Shown: positions 18,417-28,024 of the stretch, piece after piece
Numbering within the stretch: the stretch's first letter is position 1
How the letters are laid out: the number at the start of each line of letters is the position of its first letter
Source: BD2-11 clade cluster bacterium bin43
Lineage (GTDB): Bacteria > Gemmatimonadota > Gemmatimonadetes > Longimicrobiales > Gaopeijiaceae
Length of the DNA: 61,908 bases
Assembly (NCBI GenBank): GCA_002238605.1
Contig: MPMR01000025.1
Location: 1-61,908, forward strand
Direction: 5' to 3'
Made by a program: the position numbers and the translations under genes
The notes under the pieces: generated by a model
What the model was told of the DNA's origin: nothing
The model's database searches: none
Seen by the model: the letters and a program-made list of their open reading frames with translations, nothing else

Positions 18417-21400
18417 ATGTACGACCTCCCTCTCCGACCCGGCCTGCCGTTCGCGCGCTCCGGCCGCACGTTCTCCCGCCGCATCCGCGCGCTGTCGGTC
18501 TTCGTCGCGCTCGCCGCGCTGCTTCCGCTTCTTTCCGTTGGGCCCGGTGCGCTCCACGCCCAGGAGGCCGGCGAGGACGCCGACGACCCGGCCGAGCTCA
18601 ACTCCGGCCTGCTGTCGTCCTTCAGGTGGCGCAGCATCGGGCCCGCCGTCGCATCGGGCCGCATCGCGGATATCGCCGTCGACCCGACGGACCGCAGCAC
18701 CTGGTACGTCGCGGCCTCTTCGGGGAACGTGTGGAAGACGACCAATGCAGGCACCACCTGGACGCCCATCTTCGACGACTACGGGTCGTACTCCATCGGG
18801 GCCATCGCGCTCGATCCCAACGACCATCTCACCCTCTGGGTGGGCAGCGGCGAGAACAACGGGCAGCGCTCGGTGGGATACGGCGACGGCGTCTACAAGT
18901 CGGTCGACGGGGGGCGCTCGTTCACGAACATGGGACTTGAGACCTCCGCGCACATCGGCATGATCGCGGTGCATCCGGACGACTCGCGCACCGTCTTCGT
19001 GGCCGCGCAGGGGCCGCTCTGGAACGCGGGCGGGGAGCGCGGGCTCTACCGGACGCGCGACGGCGGCGAGAGCTGGGAGCTGGTGCTCGAGATCGACGAA
19101 CACACGGGGGTGAACGAGGTCTACTTCGACCCGCGCAACCCCGAGGTGATGTACGCGTCCTCGTGGCAGCGGCGCCGGCACCAGTGGACGATGATCGACG
19201 GGGGCCCGGGCTCGGGCATCCACAAGTCCACGGACGGGGGCGAGACGTGGCGGGCCATCAACCGCGGACTTCCCTCCGGGGACAAGGGCCGCATCGGGAT
19301 GGCGATTTCGCCGATCAACCCGGACGTGCTTTACGCCATCGTCGAGGCGTCGGGGAACGAGGGCGGGACTTTCCGTTCGGAGAACATGGGCGAGAACTGG
19401 AGCCGCACGTCGCGCTACCAGTCGTCCGCGCCCATGTACTATCACGAACTCTATGCCGACCCTCATCGATTCGACCGCATCTATTCCCTGGACACCTTCC
19501 TGGAGATGTCCGACGACGGGGGCGAGACCTGGAGCCGGCTGCCCACGCAGAGCGTGCACGTCGACCATCACGCCCTCGCATTCGACCCGGACGATCCCGA
19601 GCATCTGATTCTGGGGAATGACGGCGGACTGTACGAGACCTTCGATTTCGGGGAGAACTGGAGCCACTTCGCCAATCTTCCCCTGACCCAGTACTACAAG
19701 GTCGCGACCTCCAACGACGAGCCCTTCTATTACGTCTATGGCGGGACGCAGGACAACAATACCATGGGCGGACCGTCGCAGACCCTGGGGGGCGGCATCC
19801 GCAACTCGGACTGGTATGTGACGCTGGGGGGCGACGGCTTCGATCCCGTGGTCGATCCCGAGAACCCCGACATCATCTATTCGCAGCTGCAGCACGGGGT
19901 GCTGTCGCGCTTCGACCGGGGAAGCAAGGAGCGGCTGGACATCCAGCCCCAGGCCGATCCCGGCGGGCCGCCGCTGCGCTGGTACTGGGACGCGGGGCTG
20001 ATCATGTCGCCGCACGACAATCACCGGCTCTATTTCGGGGCCCAGATCCTCTTCCGGAGCGACGACCAGGGCTCGAGCTGGCGCGCGATCTCCGGGGATC
20101 TGTCGCGCAACATCGACCGCAACCAGTTGGAGGTGATGGGGCGCGTGTGGAGCGTCGACGCCGTGGGCAAGAACCGGTCGACGTCGGTGTTCGGGCACAT
20201 CGTGGCCATCTCGGAGAGCCCGCTGGTCGAGGGGCTCATCTATGTGGGCACGGACGACGGGCTGGTGCAGGTCACCGAGGACGGGGGCGAGACCTGGCGC
20301 GAGATCGCGAGCCTGCCGGGCGTGCCGGACACGAGCTTCGTGCACGACGTGGAGGCCTCCCTGCACGATCCCGACGCCGTCTTCGCCGTGGTGAACAACT
20401 TCAAGCGCGGCGACTTCCGGCCTTATGTCCTGAAGTCGGAGGACCGCGGGCGCAGCTGGACCGCGATTACCGGCGGCCTGCCGGACAACAGCCCGTCCTT
20501 CTCCATCGTGCAGGACCACGTCGAGCCCGACCTGCTCTTCCTGGGGGCCGAATTCGGGGCCTTCGTGTCGGTGGACGGGGGCGAGTCGTGGATGGAGTTC
20601 GACAGCGGGCTGCCCACGATTCCCGTGCGCGACCTGGAGATCCAGCAACGGGAGGGCGACCTGGTGGCAGCGACCTTCGGGCGCAGCTTCTACGTCATCG
20701 ACGACTACACGCCGCTGCGCGAGCTGGCGCGGGGATCGGAACCCATCCTCGCTTCCGCGGGACACCTGTTCGAGGTAGCCGATGGCGAAATGTACGTGCC
20801 CTGGAACCCGGGCGGGGCAAACGGCGCGGACTTCTATGCGGCCGACAATCCGGAGCTGGGCGTGACCTTCACCTATTGGGTCGGCGAGACGATGCGGACC
20901 CGGCAGGCCGAGCGGCGGGCGGCGGAGAGACGTGCGGCGGGCCGGGGTGAGGACACCCCCTACCCTTCCTGGGAAGAGCTGCGCGAAGAGGACCGCGAGG
21001 AGGCCCCCCGGGTGTTCCTGACCGTGCGCGACGAGGGCGGAGAGGTGGTGAACGTGGTCAACGGGTCGACGTCGCGGGGCGTCCACCGGGCGGTGTGGAA
21101 CTACCGCTACCCCGCGTTCACGCCGGTCACCGGCGGGGGCGGCGGGGGCGGCTTCGGCGGCGGGAACGGGCCGATGGCGCTGCCGGGCAGCTACACGGTG
21201 TCCCTGGCGCAGCGGGTGGACGGCGAGGTGACCGAGCTGGCCGGCCCCGTCTCCTTCGAGATCGCCCCGATCACCACGCCGGTCATCGCCGCCCAGGACC
21301 GGGCGGCCGTGCTCGCCTTCCAGCGCGAGACCGGCGAGCTGCTGCGCGCCGTTACCGGTTCGCAGCGCGCCGCCGCGGGGGCCGCCCAGCGGATCGGCGC

Positions 21401-21779
21401 CGTCAAGCTGGCGCTCGAGCGCTGGCCGGCCGCGCCGGACGGCCTCATGGGGGAGACGCGCGCCCTGGAGCTCCGCCTGCTCGACCTGCGCGAGGCGCTC
21501 GATGGTTCACGCACGCGGGCATCGCGCGCCGAGCCTGACCTGCCGGGGATCGCCGGTCGGGTCAACCAGGTCGTGCGCGGGCACTGGAACGGCACCCACG
21601 GCCCCACCGGCACCCACCGGGAGCAGTACCGCGTCGCGCGCGAGGCGTTCAGTACCATGTACCCTGAGCTGCAGCGGCTGGTGGAGACCGACCTGCCCGC
21701 GCTGGAAGGGCGGCTGGAGGAGGCGGGGGTGCCGTGGACGACGGGGCGCGCGCTCCCGAGCTGGCCGCCGGGGGGTTAG
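18417..21779 (+). CDS. Secreted sortilin/VPS10-like BNR beta-propeller protein
   Basis: The 1120-residue protein starts at ATG 18417 after CGAGGA. A signal peptide ends LHAQEA. About 700 residues of beta-propeller follow with many Asp-box (BNR) motifs of the SxDGGxTW type ([32 protein letters not shown]), as in sortilin VPS10 domains and xyloglucanase-type glycosidases. After about residue 790 comes a region with a Gly-rich loop ([11 protein letters not shown]) and a C-terminal helical domain. No catalytic glycosidase residues can be assigned. Such proteins are abundant in Gemmatimonadota and Bacteroidota and probably bind peptides or glycans at the surface. It is divergent from the M24 peptidase gene. 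Confidence 0.88.
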   Translation: MYDLPLRPGLPFARSGRTFSRRIRALSVFVALAALLPLLSVGPGALHAQEAGEDADDPAELNSGLLSSFRWRSIGPAVASGRIADIAVDPTDRSTWYVAASSGNVWKTTNAGTTWTPIFDDYGSYSIGAIALDPNDHLTLWVGSGENNGQRSVGYGDGVYKSVDGGRSFTNMGLETSAHIGMIAVHPDDSRTVFVAAQGPLWNAGGERGLYRTRDGGESWELVLEIDEHTGVNEVYFDPRNPEVMYASSWQRRRHQWTMIDGGPGSGIHKSTDGGETWRAINRGLPSGDKGRIGMAISPINPDVLYAIVEASGNEGGTFRSENMGENWSRTSRYQSSAPMYYHELYADPHRFDRIYSLDTFLEMSDDGGETWSRLPTQSVHVDHHALAFDPDDPEHLILGNDGGLYETFDFGENWSHFANLPLTQYYKVATSNDEPFYYVYGGTQDNNTMGGPSQTLGGGIRNSDWYVTLGGDGFDPVVDPENPDIIYSQLQHGVLSRFDRGSKERLDIQPQADPGGPPLRWYWDAGLIMSPHDNHRLYFGAQILFRSDDQGSSWRAISGDLSRNIDRNQLEVMGRVWSVDAVGKNRSTSVFGHIVAISESPLVEGLIYVGTDDGLVQVTEDGGETWREIASLPGVPDTSFVHDVEASLHDPDAVFAVVNNFKRGDFRPYVLKSEDRGRSWTAITGGLPDNSPSFSIVQDHVEPDLLFLGAEFGAFVSVDGGESWMEFDSGLPTIPVRDLEIQQREGDLVAATFGRSFYVIDDYTPLRELARGSEPILASAGHLFEVADGEMYVPWNPGGANGADFYAADNPELGVTFTYWVGETMRTRQAERRAAERRAAGRGEDTPYPSWEELREEDREEAPRVFLTVRDEGGEVVNVVNGSTSRGVHRAVWNYRYPAFTPVTGGGGGGGFGGGNGPMALPGSYTVSLAQRVDGEVTELAGPVSFEIAPITTPVIAAQDRAAVLAFQRETGELLRAVTGSQRAAAGAAQRIGAVKLALERWPAAPDGLMGETRALELRLLDLREALDGSRTRASRAEPDLPGIAGRVNQVVRGHWNGTHGPTGTHREQYRVAREAFSTMYPELQRLVETDLPALEGRLEEAGVPWTTGRALPSWPPGG

Positions 21780-21905
21780 CCCGAACTCACAGGATCGAGG
21801 CTCCCGGCCGTCAGGTGCGCTCCGCCGAGGGTCGGGGGCCTCTCCAGCCTGCAGGCCGGTGGCCGGGGGCTCCGGCGATCCGGCGGACGGGACGGCCGGC
21901 GGCGG

Positions 21906-23552
21906 TCAGCCGATCAGCTGCCGGCTGCCCGAACCGCGCTTCTTGAGGAGTTGAACCGCGACTTCGCGCGCGTCGTCGAGCGTCCTCACGACCTGCTTCC
22001 TGGGCACACCGTGCAGGATGTCCAGCGTCCTGAGCGTCTCTGCCGGCGTGCCCGAGAGACCCATCACGATGACCTCGGTCTCCTCGCGCTCGGCGACATC
22101 GAGGAGCTGCAGGATGAGCATGGCGGCGCTGTCGTCGAGGTAGGACACGTTGGTGAAGTCGAAGATTGTGACTTCGTGCTCCTTGATGTCTCCGCCGATC
22201 ACCGCGACCAGCTTGTGCGCGGACGCGACGGTGAAGCTTCCCTTCAGGGCGACCAGGCCGACCCGGGCCGAGTACCAGTCCATGACCGTCGGATCCTCGT
22301 GTTCGGCGAAGAACATCTTATCGAGCAGGGGCACGGACACCACGCTGTCCAGCTCGAGGCTCTCCAGCTGCTGCGAATGAGCCATTCCGGCCACGATGAG
22401 CCCGATCGCGACGCCGGTCATCAGATCCACGAACACCGTCAGCCCCAGCGTGACCAGCATGACGATCATGTGTTCGCGCCGGAGGTGGTGGACGCGCGCG
22501 AGCATGCGCCAGTCGATGATGTCCCATCCCACCTTGATCAGGATGGCGGCGAGGACGGCGTGGGGAATCGGCTCCACGTACTGCCCGAGTCCCAGAAGAA
22601 GGCCCAGCACCAGCGCCGCCCGCAGGGCCCCGGAAACCGGTGTGCTGCCCCCGGCCCGGATGTTGACCACCGTGCCCATGGTCGCTCCGGCGCCGGGAAG
22701 CCCGCCGATGAGCCCGGAGGCGATGTTGCCGATGCCCTGCCCGACCAGCTCCCGGTTGGCCTCGTGGCGGGTTCCGGTGATGGAGTCGGCCACCAGCGAT
22801 GTGAGGAGGCTGTCCACCGAGCCCAGGATCGCGAGAATGAGCGCCGGCTGAACCGCGCTCACCAGGAAGCCCAGGGAGGGCGTGGTGAACTGAAGGGACG
22901 GCAGGCCCGTCGGGATCTCGCCGATGACCGGGATGCCTCCAAGCCACGGGACGGCGACCGTGGTTCCGACGACCAGCGCGACCAGGGGGGGCGGAATCAG
23001 CTTCGCGTAGCGCTTCGGCCACAGCAGGCTGGCCGCGAGCGTGATGACGCCGATCGCAACCGCGGTCGGGTTCGCGGTGGTGAGCGCCTCCGGCATCGCC
23101 CGCAACGCGCCCATCGGCCCGCCGGCAGCCGGGGGCAGTCCGAGGAACGGCATGCTCTGGATCAGCATGATGATGATGCCGATCCCGGACATGAAGCCGG
23201 ACACCACCACCGCCGGCGTATAGGCCACGAAGCGTCCGATCCTGAGCACGCCCATGGCGATCTGCAGCAGCCCCGCCATGATCACCACGATCATGGCCTC
23301 CGCGAGCGTGGCCGAGTGCGTGGTGAGGATCGCCGCCATGGCGACGGTCATGGGCGCCGTGGGACCCGAGATCTGCGAGCGCGTGCCGCCGAACACCGCC
23401 GCGAAGAACCCCACCGCGATCGCGCTGTAGAGGCCCGCGGCCGCGCCCAGCCCCGACGCCACGCCGAAGGCCAGCGCCACCGGAAGCGCCACGATGGCGG
23501 AGGTGACCCCGCCGAAGAAGTCCCCGCGCAGCCTGTGATAGTCGTATTTCAT
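21906..23552 (-). CDS. SulP family anion permease with C-terminal STAS domain
   Basis: The 548-residue protein has the SulP signature near its N-terminus (DFFGGVTSAIVALPVALAFG; SQISGPTAPMTV) and around ten to twelve membrane helices. A cytoplasmic STAS domain occupies about residues 440-545 (FDFTNVSYLDDSAAMLILQL). SulP carriers move sulfate, bicarbonate or other small anions; substrate cannot be decided here. The start ATG overlaps the stop of recQ (ATGA), so it is translated from the recQ transcript, an unusual pairing. The stop is convergent with the BNR gene, with a GC-rich 126-bp gap. Confidence 0.92.
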   Translation of the reverse strand: MKYDYHRLRGDFFGGVTSAIVALPVALAFGVASGLGAAAGLYSAIAVGFFAAVFGGTRSQISGPTAPMTVAMAAILTTHSATLAEAMIVVIMAGLLQIAMGVLRIGRFVAYTPAVVVSGFMSGIGIIIMLIQSMPFLGLPPAAGGPMGALRAMPEALTTANPTAVAIGVITLAASLLWPKRYAKLIPPPLVALVVGTTVAVPWLGGIPVIGEIPTGLPSLQFTTPSLGFLVSAVQPALILAILGSVDSLLTSLVADSITGTRHEANRELVGQGIGNIASGLIGGLPGAGATMGTVVNIRAGGSTPVSGALRAALVLGLLLGLGQYVEPIPHAVLAAILIKVGWDIIDWRMLARVHHLRREHMIVMLVTLGLTVFVDLMTGVAIGLIVAGMAHSQQLESLELDSVVSVPLLDKMFFAEHEDPTVMDWYSARVGLVALKGSFTVASAHKLVAVIGGDIKEHEVTIFDFTNVSYLDDSAAMLILQLLDVAEREETEVIVMGLSGTPAETLRTLDILHGVPRKQVVRTLDDAREVAVQLLKKRGSGSRQLIG

Positions 23553-25363
23553 GCCATCCCTCGATCCGCCTTCGCGATCACCGCCAGGAAGTCCTCACCG
23601 TAACGCTCCAGTTTGGTCTCGCCCACCCCGGTAATGCCAGCCAGCTCCTCCGGCGTGCCCGGACGGAGTTCGACCATCTCGCGCAGGGTGGCGTCGTGGA
23701 AAATGACGTACGGCGGCACGCCCTGCGCCCGCGCGAGTTCCAGTCGATGCGCGCGGAGCGCCTCCCAAAGCCCTTCATCCCACGTCTCGGGATCGGGCGG
23801 CGGGCGCTCCCCGCGGGGTTTGCGCTTTCGCGCGGAGGCCGGCGCGCGCACGTCCCGGCGCATGCGCACCGGCGTCTCGCCCCGCAGCACGGCCCAGCTC
23901 TCGTCCGTGAGCCGGATCGAGCCGAATCCCTCCATGTCGACCCACAGCAGGCCGCGGGCGACCAGCTGGCGGAACACCGAGCGCCACTCCCAGGGACCCA
24001 TATCGGCGCCCACCCCCCAGGTCGGAATGCGGTCGTGCCCGAAGCGCTTGACGCGGTCGGTCTCCCTGCCGCGCAGGACATCCGTGAGATACGCGGCGCC
24101 GAAGCGCTGCCCGGTTCGATACACGCAGGACATCGCCTTCTGCGACGCCTCGGTCGCATCCCAGGTATCGACGGGCGTCAGGCAGTTGTCGCAGTTGCCG
24201 CAGGGCTCGGGCAGAGTTTCGCCGAAATAGGCCAGCAGAGTCTGACGGCGGCAGGTGGTGAGTTCGCAGTAGCCCAGCATCGCATCGAGCTTGCGCACCT
24301 CCAGCCGCTTGCGCGCCTCCCCGGCATCCGACCCCTCCACCATGTTGCGCAGGGTCACGACCTCCTGCAGCCCGTACACCATCCAGGCGCTGGCGTGGAG
24401 CCCGTCGCGTCCCGCGCGCCCCGTCTCCTGGTAGTAGGCCTCGATGCTTTTCGGCAGATCGAGATGGGCCACGAAGCGGACGTTGGACTTGTCGATGCCC
24501 ATGCCGAAGGCGATGGTCGCGACCATGACCACGCCTTCCTCCTGCTGGAAGCGGTCCTGGTTGCGCCGGCGTTCGGCGGCCCCGAGCCCCGCGTGGTACG
24601 GGAGGGCGTTCACTCCCTCGTCGCGGAGCCATTCGGCGGTTGCGTCCACCTTCTTGCGCGACAGGCAGTAGACAATGCCCGCGTCGCCCCTGTGGTTCTG
24701 TTGCAGAAAGCGACGGAACTGGGCGCGCGCATTGTTCTTCGGGACGACGCTGTAGCGGATGTTCGGGCGGTCGAAGCCGCTCACGAAGACGGGGGCGCCC
24801 CGGAGTCCGAGGCGGTCGACGATCTCGCGCCGGGTCAGCTCGTCCGCGGTGGCGGTGAGCGCGATGCGGGGCACGTCGGGAAAGTGCTCGCGCAGGGCGG
24901 AGAGCTGGAGGTATTCGGGGCGAAAATCGTGCCCCCACTGGGACACGCAGTGCGCCTCGTCGATGGCGAAAAGGGACAGGCGGGCCTGGGTCAGAAGGCT
25001 CAGCGTGCGCTCCCCGAGAAGGCGTTCGGGCGCAACGTAGAGCAGATCCAGCCGCGCGGCCCGCACGGCAGCTTCGGTGTCCAGCACCTCCCGGTAGGAG
25101 ATGGAGGAGTTGAGGCAGGCGGCGCGAACGCCCAGCTGGCGAAGCGCCTCCACCTGGTCGCGCATCAGGGCGATCAGCGGCGAGACCACGACACCGGTTC
25201 CCTCGCGCACGATGCCCGGAATCTGGTAACAGAGGGACTTGCCGCCGCCCGTGGGCATGAGCACCAGGCAGTCGCCCCCGTCCACCATGTGGCGGATGAT
25301 CTCCTCCTGCTGCCCCCGGAACCCGGAGTAGCCGAAGGTGCGCTCGAGGACGCGGCGGATCAT
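23549..25363 (-). CDS. recQ: ATP-dependent DNA helicase RecQ
   Basis: The 604-residue protein carries all SF2 RecQ motifs: motif 0 (FGYSGFRGQQEEII), Walker A (MPTGGGKS, about 36-43), DEAH box (FAIDEAHCVSQWGHDFRP, from about 132), motif III (LTATAD) and motif VI (QETGRAGRDG). The zinc-binding region (CELTTCRR and CGNCDNC) is followed by a winged helix and an HRDC domain (about 520-600, ELAGITGVGETKLERYGEDF). RecQ unwinds forks and recombination intermediates in the RecF pathway. A basic linker (SARKRKPRGERPPP) sits before HRDC. The gene overlaps the SulP gene by four bases. Confidence 0.96.
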   Translation of the reverse strand: MIRRVLERTFGYSGFRGQQEEIIRHMVDGGDCLVLMPTGGGKSLCYQIPGIVREGTGVVVSPLIALMRDQVEALRQLGVRAACLNSSISYREVLDTEAAVRAARLDLLYVAPERLLGERTLSLLTQARLSLFAIDEAHCVSQWGHDFRPEYLQLSALREHFPDVPRIALTATADELTRREIVDRLGLRGAPVFVSGFDRPNIRYSVVPKNNARAQFRRFLQQNHRGDAGIVYCLSRKKVDATAEWLRDEGVNALPYHAGLGAAERRRNQDRFQQEEGVVMVATIAFGMGIDKSNVRFVAHLDLPKSIEAYYQETGRAGRDGLHASAWMVYGLQEVVTLRNMVEGSDAGEARKRLEVRKLDAMLGYCELTTCRRQTLLAYFGETLPEPCGNCDNCLTPVDTWDATEASQKAMSCVYRTGQRFGAAYLTDVLRGRETDRVKRFGHDRIPTWGVGADMGPWEWRSVFRQLVARGLLWVDMEGFGSIRLTDESWAVLRGETPVRMRRDVRAPASARKRKPRGERPPPDPETWDEGLWEALRAHRLELARAQGVPPYVIFHDATLREMVELRPGTPEELAGITGVGETKLERYGEDFLAVIAKADRGMA

Positions 25364-25426
25364 CCTGCGCTCACTTCAACACCTCCACACCGCAGTGGGG
25401 TGGCGAGGAGAATACGCAAGCCCGGG

Positions 25427-27049
25427 TCAAAGAGGGCCGAGCTCCGGGAATCCCGGCGGCGGGCGCCGATGCCGCGTCCCCTGCTCGTACGCGTAGGCGA
25501 GGCCAAAGAGCAGACCCTCGTCGTAGGGGCGCGCCAGGATCTGCAGTCCCGCCGGATGCGTGCCCTCGGTGAACCCCATGGGCACCGTGATGGCGGGCAT
25601 CCCGGTGGCGGGCGCCACCCGCTGGCTGTTGTCGCCGCTGTACTCCTCGTTGCCGCGGTCGATGTGCGCGGGCGGGCTCAGCCAGGTGGGATAGACGACG
25701 GCGTCCACCCCGGCGGCGTCCATGGCGCCCGTCAGGTCGGCCAGGTAGCCCTGCCGCTGCTCGTTGTCGAGGTACTCCGGACAGGGCGGGTCCCACTCGG
25801 CCGGGGGGACGTCCAGCGGCATCCCCTCCGAGCGGCGCAGCCCGCTCTCCGCGTCGCCGCCGAACTCGCCGGTTTCGAGCACCGCCAGCACGTCGGTGAA
25901 CGGGGCCGCGTCTCCCAGCGACTGCAGGTAGACGTACATGTCGTGGCGGAAGCGGCGGCACGACATGCCCTCGCGCTCCAGCTGCGCCTGCACGTCGAAG
26001 TCGAAGGGATCGACGATCTCGGCACCGAGCCCCGCCAGTTCCCCGAGCGCGTTCTCGAAGACGGCCACCACCCCCGAATCGGCGTCCTCGGTGTCGACCA
26101 GGGCGCGAAGGACCCCGATGCGCGCGCCCTCGAGGCCGTTCGCGTCGAGGAAGCTGGTGTAGTCGTCCTCCTTGCGCCCCCGACCGGCCTCGGTGTAGGG
26201 ATCGGCCGGGTCGTAGCCCGCCACCACGTTGAAGAGCCGGGCCACATCCTCCACGGTGCGCCCCATGGGGCCGGCGATGTCGCGGTCGAAGGCGAGCGGC
26301 ACGACGCCGTCCCGGCTGGTGAGACCGATGGTCGAGCGGATGCCCACAAGCGCCAGGCGCGAGGAGGGGCCGCGGATGGAGTTGCCGGTATCGCTCCCGA
26401 GCCCGATCAGGCCGAAGCTGGCCGCGACCCCCGAGGCGGTGCCCCCGCTCGACCCGGCCGGAACGCGGTCCAGCGCGTAGGCGTTGCGGGTGGTGTCGAA
26501 CGACGAGCTCACCGACTGGCGCGGGCTGAACGCCCACTCGGCCATGTTGGTCTTGGCCACCACGATGGCGCCTTCCTCGCGGATGCGGCGCACCATGAAG
26601 GCGTCGTCGGGCGGCACGCTCCCGGCGAGCCCGATCGAGCCGGCCGTGGTCACCATGTCGTGGGTGTCGAAGTTGTCCTTCACCAGGACGGGCACGCAGA
26701 AGAGCGGGCCCGGCTCCTCGCCGACGGCCAGCGCCGCGTCCAGCTCGTCGGCGCGGTCGCGGGCGGCGGGGTTCACCACCGTGACTGCGTTGATGCGGTC
26801 CTCGTAGGCTTCGATGCGGTCGAGGTGGGCCTCGACCACCAGGCGGCAGGTCGTCTCGCCGGAGAAGATGGCCTCCTGCACCCCCGCGATCGTGGCCTCC
26901 ACCACGTCGATGGGGGCGGGGGCGGGGGCGTCGCAGGCCGCGGCGAAAGCGGCCAGGGCGGCGGCCACAGGGCCGAGGGGCCTCAGGTTCGCGTGCGTTA
27001 CGCCCCTCGCCTGCACGCGCGGTCGGGCTGGTCCGGTCTTCCCTGCCAT
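25427..27049 (-). CDS. Lipoprotein amidase (amidase-signature family)
   Basis: The 540-residue protein has a signal with lipobox (ALAAFAAAC, Cys39), so it is membrane-anchored outside the cytoplasm. Amidase-signature catalytic residues are visible: Lys124 in VLVKDNFD, the cis-Ser in PAGSSGGTASG (about 200) and the nucleophile Ser224 in DTGNSIRGPSS. The family hydrolyses linear or cyclic amides; it is not a GatA, which is cytoplasmic. Its ATG overlaps the stop of the downstream-oriented oxidoreductase partner by one base, and together with the RidA-repeat gene forms a three-gene minus-strand unit (29203 to 25427). A second secreted amidase of the same type lies at 48.7 kb. Confidence 0.9.
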   Translation of the reverse strand: MAGKTGPARPRVQARGVTHANLRPLGPVAAALAAFAAACDAPAPAPIDVVEATIAGVQEAIFSGETTCRLVVEAHLDRIEAYEDRINAVTVVNPAARDRADELDAALAVGEEPGPLFCVPVLVKDNFDTHDMVTTAGSIGLAGSVPPDDAFMVRRIREEGAIVVAKTNMAEWAFSPRQSVSSSFDTTRNAYALDRVPAGSSGGTASGVAASFGLIGLGSDTGNSIRGPSSRLALVGIRSTIGLTSRDGVVPLAFDRDIAGPMGRTVEDVARLFNVVAGYDPADPYTEAGRGRKEDDYTSFLDANGLEGARIGVLRALVDTEDADSGVVAVFENALGELAGLGAEIVDPFDFDVQAQLEREGMSCRRFRHDMYVYLQSLGDAAPFTDVLAVLETGEFGGDAESGLRRSEGMPLDVPPAEWDPPCPEYLDNEQRQGYLADLTGAMDAAGVDAVVYPTWLSPPAHIDRGNEEYSGDNSQRVAPATGMPAITVPMGFTEGTHPAGLQILARPYDEGLLFGLAYAYEQGTRHRRPPPGFPELGPL

Positions 27050-28017
27050 CAGTTCATCTCCTCAAGCAACTCCACGTTGCGCAAACCCTCGCGCGCGTCC
27101 ACCGCCGGGGGGCGCCCGTTGCGTACCGCGGCGGCGAAGTCCGCCAGCTCGCCCACGTAGGGGTTCTGGACGACGTAGGGCACCATTCCCGCCTTGGTAA
27201 AGACCGTGCCGGCGCCCCGCGGCCCCAGGGTGTGGTTGCCGATGACGTATCCCTGGTCGCCGTAGACCTCCACGCGCGAGGGCGACTCGAACTGCACCGA
27301 GGAGCAGAACTCCGCGGTGGCTCCCGACTCGAAGGTCACCGCCACCAGGGCGGTCTCGTCACGCGGCCCGCCCCACACCGCGTTGCTGGTGACGGCCCGC
27401 ACCTCCACGACCTCGCCGCAGCCCGGCACCATGAGCCAGCGGATCATGTCGAGGCAGTGGGTGCCCACCCCGGCCAGGCTCCACCAGCGCCCCACATCCG
27501 ACCCGGCGCGCCAGTTGGAGTCGTCGGGGGCCGGCCAGGTCCACTGCACCCGCATGTGCCGGAGCGCCCCGAGCGCCCCGCCCCGGATGAGCCGCTCCAT
27601 GGCGCGGTGGCCCCCGTGCCAGCGCAGGTGGTATGCGACCCCCACGGTGACGCCGGCGGCCTCGGCGGCCTCCACCACGCGCCGCCCATCGGCCGAGGAG
27701 GTCACCATCGGCTTCTCCACGAAGACGTGCTTCCCCGCCGCGATGGCCGCGAGCGCCTGCTCGGCGTGAAGCGCGTCCGGCGTGGCGATCAGCACGGCGT
27801 CGAGCCCCGGATCGGCCAGCATTTCGTCCAGGCGGTCGCAGCCCGGCCGCGGCGCCCTCGCCCGATGGCGTCGCGCGAAGTCGCTCGCCCGCCCGCGGTC
27901 CCGGCTCAGCACGCTCCACAGTCGAAGCCCCGAGGCCGAGGCAAGGGCCGGGGCCAGCTGGGTCTCGGAGATGCGTCCGGTCCCCAGCAGCGCCACGCTG
28001 AGGGGCTTCGGCTTCAT
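27049..28017 (-). CDS. Gfo/Idh/MocA family NAD(P)-dependent oxidoreductase
   Basis: The 322-residue protein begins LSVALLGTGRIS, a Rossmann G-x-G-x2-x dinucleotide motif, and contains the family signature VEKPM (KHVFVEKPMVTS), whose Glu-Lys-Pro supplies the catalytic lysine. The C-terminal half is the alpha/beta dimerisation domain (ETALVAVTFESGATAEFCSS). No signal peptide is visible, so it is cytoplasmic, unlike its two neighbours. ATG 28017 is preferred; a GTG at 28023 is possible. Seven bases separate it from the RidA-repeat gene and one base overlaps the amidase start. The substrate is probably a sugar or amino-acid derivative but is not determined. Confidence 0.9.
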   Translation of the reverse strand: MKPKPLSVALLGTGRISETQLAPALASASGLRLWSVLSRDRGRASDFARRHRARAPRPGCDRLDEMLADPGLDAVLIATPDALHAEQALAAIAAGKHVFVEKPMVTSSADGRRVVEAAEAAGVTVGVAYHLRWHGGHRAMERLIRGGALGALRHMRVQWTWPAPDDSNWRAGSDVGRWWSLAGVGTHCLDMIRWLMVPGCGEVVEVRAVTSNAVWGGPRDETALVAVTFESGATAEFCSSVQFESPSRVEVYGDQGYVIGNHTLGPRGAGTVFTKAGMVPYVVQNPYVGELADFAAAVRNGRPPAVDAREGLRNVELLEEMN

Positions 28018-28024
28018 GCCCACG

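Noticed and set aside
18195-21086. Long minus-strand open frame continuing upstream of the M24 peptidase, opposite the BNR protein
   Set aside because: It is a GC-rich shadow of the BNR gene: the sense strand has a signal peptide and repeated Asp-boxes, whereas the antisense reading is His/Arg/Pro-rich with no domain.
25427-27049. GatA subunit of the tRNA amidotransferase
   Set aside because: It has a lipoprotein signal and no gatB/gatC neighbours; the same applies to the amidase at 48.7 kb.
23696-27160. Plus-strand 1154-codon open frame opposite recQ and the amidase
   Set aside because: Lack of stops is due to codon bias on the other strand, where RecQ and amidase motifs are complete.
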